Source: Haliclona indistincta
Taxonomy: Eukaryota > Porifera > Demospongiae > Haplosclerida > Chalinidae
Assembly: GCA_964017065.1 (NCBI GenBank)
Contig: OZ024785.1
Coordinates: 4,440,588 to 4,504,587, forward strand
Direction of reading: 5' to 3'
Length of the DNA stretch: 64,000 bases
Every line of letters begins with the position of its first letter. Within the stretch, counting starts at the first letter, position 1. This document shows, in pieces, positions 60,332 to 64,000 of the stretch. Made by a program: the position numbers and the translations under genes. The notes under the pieces are model-generated. The model worked only from the letters and a program-made list of their open reading frames with translations, searched no databases and was not told the origin of the DNA.

Positions 60332-61109
60332 ATGTCTGTCATTGTCAGAGTGTTGTTTTTACTGGTAGTCAGTAGTGTTTCTGTCATTCAGTCTGCACCA
60401 ACTAATAATACAGATACTTGTTGTAAGAAACCACCTGCATATGTAAATTGTGAAGATTTGAATAATAGAACAGCATCTGTGAAAATATCAGCATCATTTG
60501 TTATAATAAAACAGGTATGTTGCAGATAATAACACATTGTTTTGAATATTTATTTATTGCTCCATATACACAGCTGCACAATTTATACAAAGGTTATACG
60601 TATGTTGACAATTCTCAACTACCATTTATTGATTGTGAAAGGCTTCCTCTTCCTCTTTTTGAGCTACACCAAGTGAATGCTATCATTGAAGAGCATTTAA
60701 ACAGCTGTACAATAAACACTAACAGCGATATTATGCAGATGCAAGCTATTTCTATATTTATCAAAGACTTTCTTTCAAGAACCTGTGAATTTGTAAGCCA
60801 ACATTTATATGTACTCTTAATATGTCATCTTTCACTCTCTTATTATAGGCATCCACTGAATGTAGTAATACTATAAACTGTTCTACATACGCAGATCTAT
60901 CTGATACTCTTGATGTATGCACTTTCTCCACCGAATCACTTTTCTGGAAGGCAAGACTTATTACAGAGACCATCAAATGGAATTTTGTGGACGCTTCATC
61001 GGATACTATCCGTCTTCCATGTCTTTGCTTCTGGATTGACAATGTGATGACTGGTACTTATAAAAAAACTAAAATCTGCTCTGTCAAACAACTATTAGGT
61101 TTTAGTTAA
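60332..61109 (+). CDS. Copy F: small secreted protein, subfamily II
   Basis: Exons 60332-60514, 60574-60792 and 60849-61109, phase 0, 220 aa. Signal peptide 1-21; N-terminal DTCCKK and NCEDL. Exon 2 starts LHNLYKGYTYVDN and lacks the insertion of copy B. Exon 3 is close to copy B (WIDNVMTGTYKK, ending LLGFS). It sits at the place in block Y copy 2 that B holds in copy 1. Confidence 0.8.
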
Positions 61110-62869
61110 TAAACTGATCTACTATTAAAGTGCTTAATAAAATTATTTCTCAAATTTATTTTGTAAAAATTATTAATATTAATTAAATCAACTGACTATC
61201 AAGTGTTACATGTACATAAATACACAAGAGAGGTAAAGAAGATGGTGTTAATGGCAAATATTGCTGTAGAAAACTCGACTTGAAATTTAATGTAACAAGA
61301 GCACATAATAATATTTTTAAATTGATTAGCAGATATGAACAATCAATTCAATCAACCCTCCATGTATTACAAGTGATCATACTTCACACTGTGTTTCCAT
61401 TCTCCATTACACTCTCCTTCCTTCTGCATTGTGAGTCACTAAATTCAAAGTCACGTACTTCCATGAGTGTATGTGTGTGCATGTACGTAACACCTTGTAT
61501 CAAGTTGCTGACTATATTTATTATCAGCTTGAAGTTGTGTGAACTGTCATTGGTACCGCAATACCTATAAGAGTATGCAACCGTCAATATGGCCCGTTGG
61601 ACGGCGTTGGGCATACAATTAAGCAGAACGCATTAGGACTGTAATGCCAATGATAATTTTATTCACAGTTCTTTACTGATTCACAACTCAGTCATCGTTG
61701 TGTGTAGGTAGCCTTGTGATACAGAAAATGCCCAACGGGGCATGTTGATGGTTGCACACTCTTAGTCTTAGGTAATGAACTCTTGGTCAGGACAGTGAGA
61801 GTGTCAGAGCGATGAGTCGGGTAGGTGCATCGAGAGCATTGTCTTGCAGGAATTAATAGTTGTAGATACCTTTGTCTGTTGCCTCAACAACACCACAGTA
61901 ACCTAAGCAGTTGAGTAGTGATAAAAGTTACATGCTTACATACATGCATGCTCACTGAGTGAGTTTATACAGCAACAATGCAATTTGTTAGTCGAAAAAA
62001 CACTAAGACCTTCATGTAAGCCACACAACATTTGGACTCGGAATAACTGTTATGATAGAGAACTCCCTCACAATAAAAATGTTATAAGAAAATAGAAAGA
62101 TAGATACAAGATGCATTAGATGCCATTCAGCAGCTTCTCTCTATCACAATCTCTATGTTCTATGAGTACACTGATAATAATAACTAAATTTGAAAGCAGA
62201 CCTCTCACACAAACAATAGCATGACAATCATTATGTGACTGTGAATGGCAAACACCTCATTTTTGAGACCACTTTGTAAGTGCGATAATAGCTATAATGT
62301 GAAAGCACCGCACTCATAGCAAGATCATGCATCATAAAAATTTATCAGTGTGAACATTGCAGGTGCATTCAGTTTTTACCAATATTGCATCTACATTGCA
62401 CTATAAAAATAGAGGTGTTTGCTTCCTTTTCACATTCACCTAAATTACATGAAGTAAAAATTAGGTCAGAAGTGGATTGTTACTTCATAATCTGCTCGTA
62501 TGACATTATGTATCTTCATACAATACCCATTGAGTGGGGGCATGTATTCTAATAATGTACTACAGAGCCGGGGAAGCCGGGGTTCAGAACTTCATGTAAG
62601 TTGGGTATCATATAACGATTATCGTTCTGGAACTTTCATGTATGGGGATTGTCTTTTGGAAGAAACCAATAACATCATAAAACACAATTTGGTATTACAG
62701 CTATTAATAATATTTTTTTATTGCATAGATAACTATTCTATATTGTGTAGTATTAAGTTCATCAAAATGTTCTATGCTGTGCACTGGCGGAAATCTGAAT
62801 GCATTACATTGCTGCTGGGCAACAATATGTAGGGATGACAATGATATCAGTATATATACAGCGGTATTA
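61110..62869. other. 3' flank of copy F, no gene seen
   Basis: Matches 30667-32415. Short open frames on both strands are conserved only because the whole block is. Confidence 0.5.
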
Positions 62870-63044
62870 TTACTTCTTGCAAGGATAAAGTGTAAACCGT
62901 AGAGCGTAGCCTGTGCACTAATGCATTAAAAATGTCATTAAGTCTTTGCTCGTGCTCCATTGTGTGAATATAATGCCAGTGATTTGACACATTAGTGACT
63001 GTAAGGTGACGCTGTACACTCAAAATCTTCCTTGCAAGAAGTAA
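62870..63044. mobile_element. MITE with TTACTTCTTGCAAGG ends, second copy
   Basis: Counterpart of 34445-34618. In this block it directly follows the empty site of the 32416-34444 cluster. Confidence 0.6.
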
Positions 63045-64000
63045 TAAAACCTCTGTATAGATTCATCAATAATAATTAGCAATTATTGTTATCGAGTCCA
63101 TCTATGGTTTCACAATATCATTGCTGATGTAATTGTGTAGAAGTGAATTTAACAGCTGTTGTTAAATCTATTTAAAAATTAATTAGTATTACTGCACAAT
63201 GTCTTCAACTATAGCACTGAGCATCGACATTCAGAAATGACATTCAGATTGAAAATCGGTCACAAAGGTTAAATAATTTATTGTTCGCGAAAATTATTAT
63301 TGTTCGCGAAATGCTATTCTCGCGCATTTGCGAAAATTTTCTCCGGCGAAGATTTCCCGCTATACGGTATCTATTTAAGCCTAAAACATCAGCAGAAGCT
63401 AGTATTTCCAGGAAAACAGCCGATTTTTGGTCCGTAACAGACTCCACTCTGTCATTCTGTTTGAACTCCGTTACTAGGTTATGCCTACTCGCGCACGCCC
63501 GTGTATATAGTTATTCTAATACAAGCGCACCTTCATACACATTGCTTGGAATGCGAGTACTGCTGCCACCATAGAATGGCATAGATACTATGCTGCCACT
63601 AGCAGTGTTTACAGTAGATAACGAGCAAATCTTCACTGGTACACTGGATTTGTCTGTTCAGGCTTGTAAGAATGCTAGCTTAAACTTAACTAATCGTCTA
63701 ATGTTGCATGGTCACGACGAGTGTTGCATGCATGCAGTGGAGAGTCGATCGCCAGTGTAATGACGGTCAGCTGAAATAGTTCAAGAGGCTCTTTACACTG
63801 TATTAGCATAAGTGCCAACTAAGTCATTAATAAAAAAAGATGAGAAACGAGTAATAAAAACATTTCAACCAAAATGCAAAAGATTTAGGGTTGGTACATT
63901 ACGGAAAAATAATGGAAACAAGATTTTGAAATGAAAAGGATTGTAACAATAGCAGTATAATGCTACCTCCCTAAATTAAGAGTTTTCGATAGGTGTGGTT
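63045..64000. other. End of window: repeat-rich, no gene supported
   Basis: Matches 34619-35575. Contains TTCGCGAAA-rich palindromic sequence (63280-63340) and the left arm of the foldback from 63861, cut by the window end. Confidence 0.5.

Larger units (their letters stand above)
52030..64000. repeat. Duplicated block Y, second copy
   Basis: Counterpart of 24106-35700, running to the window end. If the order holds, a counterpart of copy C should lie just beyond 64000. Confidence 0.85.

Noticed and set aside
63281..63574. 97-codon open frame, plus strand
   Set aside because: The N-terminal part is the TTCGCGAAA repeat; the counterpart at 34860-35150 has frame changes.
1..64000. CRISPR array, operon, rRNA or bacterial features
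   Set aside because: Spliced genes and eukaryotic transposons throughout; the tandem repeats have no spacer structure.

Overview
The window is eukaryotic and most likely animal. Genes are split by many short GT-AG introns (about 45-60 nt, with some much longer), transcription units lie on both strands, TATA boxes and AATAAA signals are visible, and transposons fill most of the space between genes. Secreted and membrane proteins built from one-exon Ig and FN3 domains in an AT-rich, MITE-dense genome point to a demosponge. I think of an Amphimedon-like haplosclerid, but that is inference and nothing here proves the species. All exon models below were built by hand from splice sites and reading phase.

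Layout. (1) 1-10,914: a cluster of Ig-FN3 single-pass receptors. Gene 1 (minus, cut by the window edge) and gene 2 (plus) share a divergent promoter. A decayed minus-strand relic and gene 3 (plus) repeat that arrangement. The tails of genes 2 and 3 carry ITIM-like tyrosine motifs. (2) 11,753-18,634: gene 4, a larger receptor with three Ig-like and three FN3-like domains. Four of its introns end in long pyrimidine microsatellites. (3) 18.6-64 kb: six copies (A-F) of a small secreted, cysteine-containing protein that I do not recognise. Each has three phase-0 exons and a TATA box about 95-120 bp before the ATG. The copies fall into two subfamilies (A, C, D and B, E, F). C has a 2-nt frameshift. 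E has an intron that could be retained in frame.

The second half repeats the first. About 18.0-23 kb (gene 4 last exon and copy A) recurs at 40.6-45.4 kb (gene 4 last-exon fragment and copy D). About 24.1-35.7 kb (copy B) recurs at 52.0-64.0 kb (copy F). The repeat begins exactly at a 200-N assembly gap (40,426-40,625). It is therefore either a true tandem duplication or two haplotypes joined end to end, and the gene count of the family depends on which.

The repeated halves carry different transposon insertions, so each provides the empty site for the other. This lets target-site duplications be read directly: TTAA, 8 bp, 9 bp and shorter. The most notable insertion (54,821-57,250, 9-bp duplication) holds a ZAD-like zinc-finger gene and a convergent RecQ-type helicase truncated before motif VI. 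It is nested inside two further elements. A THAP plus DDE transposase pseudogene lies inside a TTAA-flanked element in the other half.
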